DNA from: a virus
Direction: 5' to 3' (one strand)
Length of the DNA stretch: 20,211 nt
Virus record (IMG/VR): IMGVR_UViG_3300044225_000034
Location: 1-20,211 of that record
The notes under the pieces were generated by a model. That model saw nothing but the letters and a program-made list of their open reading frames with translations. It had not been told where the DNA came from and ran no database searches. A program made the position numbers and the translations under genes. Below are positions 5,222 through 12,823 of this stretch, in pieces. The number at the start of each line of letters is the position of its first letter. The first letter of the stretch is position 1.

Positions 5222-5614
5222 ATGATACAAGCACTAATAGGACCACTCGCAAATCTCGCAGGAACGTGGTTTCAAAACAAAGTAGAAAAAACAAAAGCCG
5301 ATGGTCTCGCTAAAATAGCTGAAGCCAAAGCTAGAGCAACCGTTGCAGAGAAGGTAGCTGCAGGTGAAGTAGAGTGGGAAGGTAAGATGGCAGATGCCAC
5401 AGTAGATTCGTGGAAAGACGAATTTGCTTTAGTTGTGCTGTTAACCCCTGCGATTTTAGTTTTCATTCCGGGTATGACAGAATATGTGGAACATGGATTT
5501 AGTATATTGGCAACTTTACCAGAGTGGTATCAGTACCTCTTATATATCGCAATTAGTGCATCGTTTGGGATTAAGGGTGTCGGACAAGCAGCAAAGATGT
5601 TTAAAAAGAAATGA
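5222..5614 (+). CDS. holin (GTA-type 3TM-holin-like), 130 aa
   Basis: The layout is an N-terminal amphipathic helix (MIQALIGPLANLAGTW), a charged Ala-rich helix (19-60), W-K-D-E-F, then two hydrophobic segments at about 68-84 (LVVLLTPAILVFIPG) and 103-121 (YQYLLYIAISASFGIKG), and a Lys tail. This matches the holin family described for gene-transfer-agent release and common in marine phages, where DSWKDE and WYQYLLYIAISASFG-like blocks are conserved. Holins form the inner-membrane lesions that let the endolysin out. The lysozyme follows directly with one small gene between, supporting the call. The spacing to the previous gene (47 bases) is the longest in this block; GGAG precedes the ATG at about 5209-5212. 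Confidence 0.8.
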   Translation: MIQALIGPLANLAGTWFQNKVEKTKADGLAKIAEAKARATVAEKVAAGEVEWEGKMADATVDSWKDEFALVVLLTPAILVFIPGMTEYVEHGFSILATLPEWYQYLLYIAISASFGIKGVGQAAKMFKKK

Positions 5615-5730
5615 CATATAAAGCAAGAATGTATTTGAAATTATCATCATTTATATGTAATATAGGTAATTACTTTTGGAGAAAACACGTAGAGGAAATA
5701 CGTAAACAACAAACATCTAGGTTAATATAA
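5611..5730 (+). CDS. 39-aa protein between holin and lysozyme
   Basis: ATG 5611 overlaps the holin stop as ATGA, and the TAA at 5728-5730 overlaps the lysozyme ATG as TAATG. The frame fills the gap between the two genes exactly, which is strong evidence that it is translated. The product begins MTYKARMYLKLSSFICNIGN and continues YFWRKHVEEIRKQQ. It is basic, with an amphipathic or membrane-hugging stretch at about 7-24 and one Cys. Position suggests a lysis accessory role (antiholin, or an inner-membrane spanin-like piece), but it is shorter than usual spanins and no family is recognised. Confidence 0.65.
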   Translation: MTYKARMYLKLSSFICNIGNYFWRKHVEEIRKQQTSRLI

Positions 5731-6194
5731 TGAATTTAATGACAATACAAGACGAAATAGCTGAAGACGAAGGAATAAAATATGAGTTGTATCTATGTTC
5801 AGAAGGGCATTTGACCGGGGGAATCGGACATTTGATTACTGAATGGGATGCAGAGTATTATGATAAACCTATAGGAACAAAGATTCCAATTGATCAGGTA
5901 GATGATTGGTTTGCAAAAGATATCAAAGTGTCTGTGAAAGACTGCGAAGATCTATTTAGCAACTTTAATGATCTACCTGAAGACATACAACATGTATTAA
6001 TAAATATGTCATTTCAATTAGGGAAGCCTCGTTTATCTAAATTTAAAAAAATGATTGCTGCTGTAGAAAATCTAGATTGGTCAAAGATGGCAGATGAGAT
6101 GCAAGACAGCACTTGGAGGTGGCAGACACCTAACAGAGCACAGAGATTAATAAAACGTGCTGAAGAACAAATGATTAAGGATATACCAATATGA
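5730..6194 (+). CDS. T4-type lysozyme (GH24 endolysin), 154 aa
   Basis: A muramidase that cuts the MurNAc-GlcNAc bond of peptidoglycan. The N terminus aligns with T4 lysozyme: EDEG holds the catalytic Glu14, GHLTGGIGHLI holds Thr29, and the position of T4 Asp20 is Cys23. The spacing Glu-8-Cys-5-Thr fits the known GH24 triad Glu-Asp/Cys-Thr. The C-terminal half (NMSFQLGKPRLSKFKKM, then STWRWQTPNRAQR) matches the family's helical lobe, including the W-x(4)-R-A-x-R motif. Length is close to T4 lysozyme (164). No signal peptide or SAR segment is seen, so release should depend on the holin just upstream. The stop overlaps the next start as ATGA. Confidence 0.92.
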   Translation: MNLMTIQDEIAEDEGIKYELYLCSEGHLTGGIGHLITEWDAEYYDKPIGTKIPIDQVDDWFAKDIKVSVKDCEDLFSNFNDLPEDIQHVLINMSFQLGKPRLSKFKKMIAAVENLDWSKMADEMQDSTWRWQTPNRAQRLIKRAEEQMIKDIPI

Positions 6195-6550
6195 GCAGAG
6201 AACTAACGGATAGACAAAAACTATTTTTAGAAGTTCTGTTTGACAATGCAGGGGGCGATATAGTACAAGCTAAACTACTTGCTGGTTATTCAGAGAAGTC
6301 TTCTACAGGGGACATTGTTAATTCATTAAGAAAAGAAATAATGGAAGCAACAGAATCTTATATGGCTAGAAACGCACCAAAGGCTGCTGTGGCTATGGTA
6401 AGTGGTGTAGATGACCCTACACAGCTAGGAATAAGAGATAGACTGTCTGCATCAAAAGAATTGCTAGACAGAGTAGGTTTAGTTAAAACTGAGAAAGTAC
6501 AAGTAGAGGCATCAGGTGGTGTCATGATATTACCACCAAAGAAGCAATAA
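6191..6550 (+). CDS. terminase small subunit (probable), 119 aa
   Basis: The N-terminal 50 residues (ELTDRQKLFLEVLFDN, AKLLAGYSE, IVNSLRKEI) fit the small-terminase pattern L-T-x-(K/R)-Q-x-x-F...A-x-x-x-A-G-Y-S, a helix-turn-helix DNA-binding region. The middle (RDRLSASKELLDRVGLVKTE) is the usual helical oligomerisation part, and the tail ends GGVMILPPKKQ. Small terminases form rings that recognise viral DNA and start packaging with the large subunit. The location, two genes before the large subunit, fits. From memory this family is widespread in marine phages. The start overlaps the lysozyme stop (ATGA), and the end forms TAATG with the next gene. Confidence 0.75.
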   Translation: MSRELTDRQKLFLEVLFDNAGGDIVQAKLLAGYSEKSSTGDIVNSLRKEIMEATESYMARNAPKAAVAMVSGVDDPTQLGIRDRLSASKELLDRVGLVKTEKVQVEASGGVMILPPKKQ

Positions 6551-6819
6551 TGCCCCCAAAAATACTAAAACGATTAGTTACACAACTAATGGATAAGGGA
6601 TACGACAAAGGTGCAGCCTTTGCAATAGCCACTAAGAGTTTGCAGAAGAGTGGTAATTTAAAAGAAGGAACACAGAAGGCAACTAAAAAGGGTAAGAAGC
6701 AAGGAAAGAAAACACCTGCACTTAGAGCTAAAGAAAGAGCAGCTAAGATATCTAAAAGAAAGACATCTGAGTATAAGTATAATAAGAAAACAAACACAGT
6801 GAAATTAAAAAAGAAGTAA
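6550..6819 (+). CDS. conserved basic hypothetical protein, 89 aa
   Basis: The N-terminal 40 residues form a folded-looking helical block, MPPKILKRLVTQLMDKGYDK then GAAFAIATKSLQKSGNLK, followed by a Lys-rich disordered segment and the ending YKYNKKTNTVKLKKK. From memory the DKG-x(4)-AFAIAT-x-x-LQKSGNLK-x-GT block recurs in many marine phages and in larger viruses, without function. It lies between two terminase-related genes and is joined to both by TAATG overlaps, so a packaging-related role is possible, but nothing in the sequence proves it. Confidence 0.7.
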   Translation: MPPKILKRLVTQLMDKGYDKGAAFAIATKSLQKSGNLKEGTQKATKKGKKQGKKTPALRAKERAAKISKRKTSEYKYNKKTNTVKLKKK

Positions 6820-7220
6820 TGGACAGAAGTTTAGGCAAGTGGAAGTTACCACAACCAACAGATTTAAAAGACGAAGAGCAGAAAGAGTGGATACAGATAC
6901 CACGAATAGCGAGAACGATACCGTTTGGCTATAAGTTAAATGAAGAGGATTCTGAATTACTTGATCCAATATCTTATGAGTTAGAAGCAATAGAACTAGC
7001 TAGGAAATATGTAAATCAATATTCATATAGGCAAGTTGCTAATTGGCTAACGAAGAAAACAGGTAGAGTTATATCTCATACAGGGTTAAGAAAAAGATTA
7101 ATACATGAACGACATCGTAAGAACAAAGCTAGAACTCTTAGAAAATGGTCCGAGTATGCCGAGAAAGCAATCCAAAAGGCGAAAGAGATCGAAGAAGGTA
7201 GAGTCGGAGCAAGAGCCTAA
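6819..7220 (+). CDS. HTH protein adjoining the large terminase, 133 aa
   Basis: A 133-residue protein beginning MDRSLGKWKLPQPTDLK, with a conserved stretch RTIPFGYKL. Residues 57-96 (ELARKYVNQYSYRQVANWLT, then TGRVISHTGLRKRL) have the shape of a helix-turn-helix like that of recombinases and transposases: a Y-S-Y-R-Q-V-A-x-W-L first helix and S-H-x-G-L recognition helix. A basic helical tail follows. Marine-phage homologues sit immediately before the large terminase (memory), so a second small-terminase-like or DNA-recognition role is likely. The end overlaps the large terminase by 65 bases. Confidence 0.7.
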   Translation: MDRSLGKWKLPQPTDLKDEEQKEWIQIPRIARTIPFGYKLNEEDSELLDPISYELEAIELARKYVNQYSYRQVANWLTKKTGRVISHTGLRKRLIHERHRKNKARTLRKWSEYAEKAIQKAKEIEEGRVGARA

Positions 7221-8658
7221 AACTATTAAGATAGAACGTGTAGAGGAAGTTCCTGTAGAGGAACAGAATATAGTATTCCAACCTAATGAAGGTCCTCAAA
7301 CAGAGTTCTTAGCATCACCAGAAAGAGAAGTTTTATATGGTGGTAGTGCAGGTGGTGGCAAGTCGTATGCCATGTTAGCAGATCCATTACGTTATATGGG
7401 TCATCCACAGTTTAGTGGATTGCTGTTACGACACACGACAGAAGAATTAAGAGAGCTAGTTTGGAAGTCACGAGAATTATATCCTCTTATATACAAAGGG
7501 ATAAAATGGTCAGAAAGAAAGATGCAATGGGTAGCACCGTCAGGTGCAAGACTATGGATGTCATACCTAGACCGAGATGATGATGTATTAAGATATCAAG
7601 GTTTAGCTTTTAGTTGGATAGGCTTTGATGAGTTAACACAATGGGCAACACCATTTTCTTGGAATTACATGAGGTCACGATTACGTTCTACTGCTCCTGA
7701 TTTACCAGTGTATATGAGAGCAACTACGAACCCCGGAGGTCCGGGACATCAATGGGTTAAGAAGATGTTTATTGACCCAGCACCTTATGGAAAGTCGTTT
7801 GATGCCACAAATATTGAGACAGGGAAGGTTCTTAAATATCCCGAAGGACATGACAAAGCAGGTCAGTCATTATTTAAAAGAAGATTCATACCTGCTAGAT
7901 TATCTGATAATCCATACTTGTCAAGTCAAGGAGACTATGAAGCGATGCTTCTTTCCTTACCTGAACACCAACGTAAGCAGTTGCTTGAAGGTGATTGGGA
8001 CATTAAAGAAGGTGCTGCTTTTACTGAGTTTAATAGGGATGATCACGTTGTTGAACCTTTTCCAGTTCCACGAAATTGGGTTAAGTTTCGTGCTTGTGAT
8101 TATGGTTATGGTTCTTATAGTGCTGTGTTGTGGTTTGCTGTTGCTCCAAGTGAACAACTTATTGTATATAGAGAGTTGTATGTTTCTAAAGTCCTTGCCA
8201 CAGATTTGGCAGATATGATTAACGAGTTAGAAGCAGAAGACGGTAACATAAAGTATGGTGTATTAGATAGCTCGTTATGGCACAAACGTGGAGATACTGG
8301 ACCTTCACTAGCAGAGCAGATGATACAAAGAGGGTGTAGATGGAGACCTTCAGACAGAAGTAGAGGCAGTCGTGTTTCGGGAAAGAACGAGATACATAGA
8401 AGATTACAAATAGATGAATCAACAGAAGAGCCAAGATTAGTGTTTTTTAATACATGTACAGACTCAATTTCACAACTACCTGCTATACCTTTGGATAAGA
8501 AGAATCCAGAAGATGTTGATACAAGAGCAGAAGATCATATCTATGATGCGTTAAGATATGGTGTAATGACTAGACCTAGATTTAGCATATTTGATTATGA
8601 CCCTATGGGTAGACCTTCTCAAGGTATGCCTATAGCCGATGCAACGTTTGGATATTAA
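7156..8658 (+). CDS. terminase large subunit, 500 aa
   Basis: The packaging motor ATPase and nuclease. Numbered from ATG 7156, Walker A is GGSAGGGKS (62-70), Walker B is WIGFDEL with Asp158 and Glu159, and the coupling motif is ATTNPGG (189-195). The C-terminal RNase H-like nuclease shows FRACDYGYG (Asp315), YGVLDSS (Asp371) and EDHIYDALRYG (Asp460 or Asp464). Length is typical. ATG 7156 (MPRKQSKRRKRSKK) is preferred to the in-frame ATG at 7105, which would lengthen the overlap with the previous gene to 116 bases, but neither has a strong ribosome binding site. The portal gene follows after one base. Confidence 0.93.
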   Translation: MPRKQSKRRKRSKKVESEQEPKTIKIERVEEVPVEEQNIVFQPNEGPQTEFLASPEREVLYGGSAGGGKSYAMLADPLRYMGHPQFSGLLLRHTTEELRELVWKSRELYPLIYKGIKWSERKMQWVAPSGARLWMSYLDRDDDVLRYQGLAFSWIGFDELTQWATPFSWNYMRSRLRSTAPDLPVYMRATTNPGGPGHQWVKKMFIDPAPYGKSFDATNIETGKVLKYPEGHDKAGQSLFKRRFIPARLSDNPYLSSQGDYEAMLLSLPEHQRKQLLEGDWDIKEGAAFTEFNRDDHVVEPFPVPRNWVKFRACDYGYGSYSAVLWFAVAPSEQLIVYRELYVSKVLATDLADMINELEAEDGNIKYGVLDSSLWHKRGDTGPSLAEQMIQRGCRWRPSDRSRGSRVSGKNEIHRRLQIDESTEEPRLVFFNTCTDSISQLPAIPLDKKNPEDVDTRAEDHIYDALRYGVMTRPRFSIFDYDPMGRPSQGMPIADATFGY

Positions 8659-8659
8659 T

Positions 8660-10813
8660 ATGGCAGAAGAAGATATTCCTGTAGAAATAGAATCAGTATC
8701 ACTAGAAGATACAGATGATTCTACATTAGCAGATGCAGGTGCTAATAATATAATACCATATATCATGGATAAGTATTATAGAGCAGATGACTATCGTGAA
8801 CAAGATGAGCAGAGATGGCTACGAGCATATAGAAACTACAGAGGATTATATGGTTCTGATGTACAGTTTACAGAAGCAGAGAAATCTAGAGTATTTATAA
8901 AAGTTACGAAAACTAAAACATTAGCCGCATATGGACAGATTGTTGATGTGTTGTTTGCTAATAATAAGTTTCCGTTGAGTGTAGATCCAACGGAGTTACC
9001 AGAAGGAGTAGCAAAAGATGTTAGCTTTGATCCGAAAGAACCTGAAGAAGTCCGTGATATGGGCATGGAGTCACCTTACGGTTTCCGTGGCGATGGCATG
9101 GAGTTTCCTAAAGGAGCGACTGCAAAGAGCTTACAAGAAAGGCTTGGTCCTCTTGAAGAAAAGTTGCAAAATATTGAAGGTCTCAAAGAAGAAGTAGGTA
9201 AAACACCTTCAGCAGTTACATTTAGTCCTGCTATGATAGCTGCTAAATCTATGGAAAAGAAAATCATGGATCAGTTAGATGAGTCAGGAGCTAACAAACA
9301 TTTAAGAAGCACTGCATTTGAGATGTCTTTATTTGGGACTGGAGTCATGAAAGGACCTTTCGCAGTAGATAAAGAGTATCCTAATTGGGGTGATGATGGT
9401 GATTATGATCCAACATTCAAAACAATACCACAGATATCTCATGTGTCTGTGTGGGACTTTTATCCTGATCCTGATTCTACAAACATGGATGATGCTCAAT
9501 ATGTAATTGAAAGACATAAGATGTCACGTTCACAATTACGTTCACTTAAAAAGAGACCTCACTTTAGAGAGCAAGTCATAGAAGAGGCTATAGAGGCAGG
9601 AGAAAACTATACTAAGAAGTCATGGGAAGATGATCTAGCAGATTATGCATCTGAACACGAAATAGAAAGATATGAAGTTATAGAATATTGGGGTAACTGC
9701 GATGTCGATATGTTGATAGAACAAGGCATTGAGATACCTAAAGAATTAAAAGCCTTAGATGAAATACAAATAAATGCTTGGGTATGTAATGGTAAATTAT
9801 TAAGAATGGTTATTAATCCATTTAAACCTGCTAGAATACCATACATGGCAGCACCATATGAATTAAACCCATACTCTTTCTTTGGTGTAGGTGTAGCTGA
9901 AAACATGGATGATACACAAACACTTATGAATGGCTTTATGAGAATGGCAGTAGATAATGCTGTGCTATCAGGTAATTTACTTATAGAAGTAGATGAAACT
10001 AATTTAGTGCCGGGACAAGACTTATCTGTATATCCGGGAAAGGTATTCAGAAGACAAGGGGGTGCTCCCGGACAAGCATTGTTTGGTACGAAGTTTCCTA
10101 ATGTTGCAGCAGAGAACTTACAGTTATTTGATAAAGCAAGACAACTAGCAGATGAGAGTACGGGTATGCCATCATTTGCACACGGACAAACAGGTATAAC
10201 GGGAGTAGGTAGAACTGCTTCGGGTATATCTATGTTGATGAATGCAGCTAGTGGCAGTATTAAAACTGTTATAAAAAATGTAGATGATTATCTTCTAAAA
10301 CCATTAGGAGAAGGTTTATTTAAGTTTAATATGCAGTTTGACTATGATCCAAAGATTAAAGGTGATCTAGAAGTTAAAGCTAGAGGTACAGAAAGTTTGA
10401 TGGCAAACGAGGTAAGATCACAAAGACTTATGCAATTCTTACAAGTATCATCTAATCCAGCCCTTGCACCTTTTGCAAAGTTTCAGTATATTATACGTGA
10501 GATAGCAAAGGCTATGGATCTAGATCCTGATAAAGTTACTAATAATATGGATGAGGCAGCCGTACAAGCTGAACTCATGAAAGACTTTAGAGCACCTCAA
10601 CAAGAGCAACCTCAACCACAACCACCTGCAGGTACAGATCCTAGTGATCCAACAGGTTCAGGTGGTGGTACAATAGGTACTGGTATAGCACCTACACCAC
10701 AAGAACAAGGATTTACAGGAAGGTCACAAGTTGGACAACAACAACCACAAGCAGATACGCAGCCGACTCAAGACGTTGGTGAACAACCCCAAACTAATCA
10801 ACCACTTCAATGA
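8660..10813 (+). CDS. portal protein, 717 aa
   Basis: The portal dodecamer forms the DNA channel at one capsid vertex and binds terminase and tail adaptor. The size is close to P22 portal (725). The N-terminal domain contains YYRADDYREQDEQRWLRAYR and VTKTKTLAAYGQIVDVLF; the central part has FEMSLFGTGVMKGPF, HVSVWDFYPDPDSTNMDDAQ and YMAAPYELNPYSFFGVGVAE, a pattern I know from podovirus portals. The Gln/Pro-rich last 80 residues look disordered. ATG 8660 is preferred to the in-frame ATG 8639, which lies inside the terminase gene. The tail overlaps a small gene that begins in another frame. Confidence 0.88.
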   Translation: MAEEDIPVEIESVSLEDTDDSTLADAGANNIIPYIMDKYYRADDYREQDEQRWLRAYRNYRGLYGSDVQFTEAEKSRVFIKVTKTKTLAAYGQIVDVLFANNKFPLSVDPTELPEGVAKDVSFDPKEPEEVRDMGMESPYGFRGDGMEFPKGATAKSLQERLGPLEEKLQNIEGLKEEVGKTPSAVTFSPAMIAAKSMEKKIMDQLDESGANKHLRSTAFEMSLFGTGVMKGPFAVDKEYPNWGDDGDYDPTFKTIPQISHVSVWDFYPDPDSTNMDDAQYVIERHKMSRSQLRSLKKRPHFREQVIEEAIEAGENYTKKSWEDDLADYASEHEIERYEVIEYWGNCDVDMLIEQGIEIPKELKALDEIQINAWVCNGKLLRMVINPFKPARIPYMAAPYELNPYSFFGVGVAENMDDTQTLMNGFMRMAVDNAVLSGNLLIEVDETNLVPGQDLSVYPGKVFRRQGGAPGQALFGTKFPNVAAENLQLFDKARQLADESTGMPSFAHGQTGITGVGRTASGISMLMNAASGSIKTVIKNVDDYLLKPLGEGLFKFNMQFDYDPKIKGDLEVKARGTESLMANEVRSQRLMQFLQVSSNPALAPFAKFQYIIREIAKAMDLDPDKVTNNMDEAAVQAELMKDFRAPQQEQPQPQPPAGTDPSDPTGSGGGTIGTGIAPTPQEQGFTGRSQVGQQQPQADTQPTQDVGEQPQTNQPLQ

Positions 10814-10952
10814 TTATTTGGATCATAAGATAGACGAACAACATAAGATAATGGAACAATCAGATGACGTTATATCTCTACATAGAGCACAAGGATATAT
10901 AATGGCATTGAAAAGACTAAAGATGTTAAGAGATGAAGTGAATGCAGAATGA
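10779..10952 (+). CDS. small helical protein overlapping the portal end, 57 aa
   Basis: The frame codes for NNPKLINHFNDYLDHKIDEQ, then SDDVISLHRAQGYIMALKRL and KMLRDEVNAE: two long helices resembling small proteins found next to the portal in marine podoviruses (memory). No ATG is available before the conserved part. GTG 10779 is the best guess; TTG 10776 and TTG 10731 are alternatives, and the latter adds residues that only mirror the portal's Gln-rich tail. The start lies inside the portal gene, so translation is probably coupled. The end overlaps the next gene by 11 bases. Function unknown. Confidence 0.65.
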   Translation: MNNPKLINHFNDYLDHKIDEQHKIMEQSDDVISLHRAQGYIMALKRLKMLRDEVNAE

Positions 10953-12822
10953 TCTAAAAGAACAAACTGAAAAAGCATTTAACTTTGATGCGTTTGGTAA
11001 GTTTAGAAGTGCTGATGAGATAGCAGAGAAAGCTAAAGCTACAGGTACTGGATTACTAACAGGTACTGCAGCTATACCATCTGATGTAATTACTATGGCA
11101 GAAACAGCGAATACGTTCTTAGCTGATTATGCAAACAATCCTTTGGCAATGTTGATAAAAGATAACTTGCAGAACTTTGAGAAACAGTATGGTAGAAAAG
11201 CATTTGATGAAGGCTTTGAAGAGATAACAGGTATTAAGTCTGATCCTGAAAACACAGACCAGTTAATAGGAGAGATACTTTCACCTACGGGAGCATTTTT
11301 AGCTCCTGCAAAGTTTTTTGATAAATTATCAGATGGTGCATCTACCTTATATAACACAATAAAAAATACACTGTCTAAGAGTGATTTTGTAGATTCTAAT
11401 TTGGTTACAGAAGGAGCTAAACTGTCTGATATAACATCTATTAAACCTATAGCCGATGATATAAATAAAGCTAAAATAGATTTAAACGTGGTAGGTGAAC
11501 AAACAGAGATAGGAAAGCAAAGAGCACAAACTTATAGAGAAGCAGAATATAATATTTTAAAAGAAGGAGGTACTGCTAAAAGAGGACAAGAACCTAAAAA
11601 ATCAACTATATTAACTAAAAATATAAAAGAAACTGATTCACTAAGAAATTATGAAATGCTTACTCTACCACAAAAACAAAAGTTGTTTTCAGAAACAGGT
11701 GTGTATAGAGGTCGAGATGGTAAATTAAGATATAAATTAGATACACGAGGAGTTACTTTAAAAACAGAAAACTTTACAGTAACAGATCCTGATTTAAAAA
11801 CATTAGAGGTTAAAGAAAATTCTACTTTAGGGGATATTATAAATTTTGAAGATCTGTTTAAGCAATACTACAAATCAGCTACTCAACATGCAGTTAGAAA
11901 AGATGATTTAAAAAATCCCATAGTTTATGGTAGACTTAGGGATATAAAAATAGAGAAAGTTCCTTCTGAAGATACTACAACAGCAGCAAGTTATGATCCT
12001 ATAAGAGATGTAATTAGTATTTCATCTGATAGAACACAGTCACAACTAACAACTGATATATTACATGAAATACAACATGCAGTTCAAGAGAGGGAGGGAT
12101 TTGTACCCGGATCTAGTGTAGAAAACTTTTTACCTAAAGATTACAGCGATAGAGCATCGTTGTTAGAAAGAACAATTAAAAATTCTCAAGATAATTTATT
12201 TACACGATTGGGTAATGAACAGGGAGTAGATGCCGATGGATATATTAAAAATAATCTATTGGATAACTTTTTTGGTAATGTAAAATTAGATAGAACGGAC
12301 TTAACTTCAAATGAAGCAAAAGCATTTAGCACTGAATTAGCGGCACAGTTTACTGATAAACAAAAAATGAAAATGTTTAAAAATAGTTTTGAAGATACAA
12401 TAACTAAATTAGCAAAAAGAGAAGCAGATAGAGTTGATGAAACATTAACAAATAATAAAGGTGTTATGTATACTGTGAATCCGTTAGATAGATATGAAGA
12501 TGCTACGAACAAAGGAAGAAAGATAATGTTTAGTGCAAGTGAGTCTCAATTAATAAATTCATTATCAGGTAAACAAGAATTTAAATCACATGTATTAGAA
12601 AGAATATTATCCGTAAAAAAAGCAAAGAAATTAGATGAGGAATATCTTCAGGCTCGTAGACAATATCAAGGTGTTTATGGGGAGATGGAATCAAGAATGG
12701 TTGAAGACATGTATCTAAATCCAGATGCAGCTATTTCACCTGAGATGCTTATGGGTTATGAGGGTCAATCCATACCATACAGTAATATTGACTCGATTGT
12801 AGCTAAACAAGGGAAACAGTAA
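10942..12822 (+). CDS. polyvalent protein with HExxH metallopeptidase-like domain, 626 aa
   Basis: The centre carries LHEIQHAVQEREGF, with His375, Glu376 and His379 as HExxH zinc motif; the block resembles a domain of large polyvalent proteins of phages and conjugative elements (I believe LPD23). Before it come YRGRDGKLRYKLDTRGV (255-271) and STLGDIINFEDLFKQYY (294-310), which precede this motif in that family. After it, GEMESRMVEDMY (580-591) matches the family's G-E-x-E-x-R element, whose Glu could be a third ligand. The N-terminal 125 residues include helical, partly hydrophobic parts typical of ejected proteins. Location between portal and scaffold fits a protein packaged and injected with DNA. 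Its substrate is unknown; maturation protease is an alternative. Confidence 0.78.
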   Translation: MQNDLKEQTEKAFNFDAFGKFRSADEIAEKAKATGTGLLTGTAAIPSDVITMAETANTFLADYANNPLAMLIKDNLQNFEKQYGRKAFDEGFEEITGIKSDPENTDQLIGEILSPTGAFLAPAKFFDKLSDGASTLYNTIKNTLSKSDFVDSNLVTEGAKLSDITSIKPIADDINKAKIDLNVVGEQTEIGKQRAQTYREAEYNILKEGGTAKRGQEPKKSTILTKNIKETDSLRNYEMLTLPQKQKLFSETGVYRGRDGKLRYKLDTRGVTLKTENFTVTDPDLKTLEVKENSTLGDIINFEDLFKQYYKSATQHAVRKDDLKNPIVYGRLRDIKIEKVPSEDTTTAASYDPIRDVISISSDRTQSQLTTDILHEIQHAVQEREGFVPGSSVENFLPKDYSDRASLLERTIKNSQDNLFTRLGNEQGVDADGYIKNNLLDNFFGNVKLDRTDLTSNEAKAFSTELAAQFTDKQKMKMFKNSFEDTITKLAKREADRVDETLTNNKGVMYTVNPLDRYEDATNKGRKIMFSASESQLINSLSGKQEFKSHVLERILSVKKAKKLDEEYLQARRQYQGVYGEMESRMVEDMYLNPDAAISPEMLMGYEGQSIPYSNIDSIVAKQGKQ

Positions 12823-12823
12823 T

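Noticed and set aside
4945-5313. Alternative + frame of 122 codons bridging the DUF1289 fusion and the holin
   Set aside because: It overlaps two well-supported genes in another frame and has shadow-like composition.
7772-8218. Alternative + frame within the large terminase
   Set aside because: The terminase nuclease and ATPase motifs are intact in the other frame; this one has no start context or recognisable domain.
8639-8659. Earlier in-frame start for the portal gene
   Set aside because: It lies inside the terminase gene, adds only residues that mirror it, and ATG 8660 directly follows the terminase stop as elsewhere in this array.
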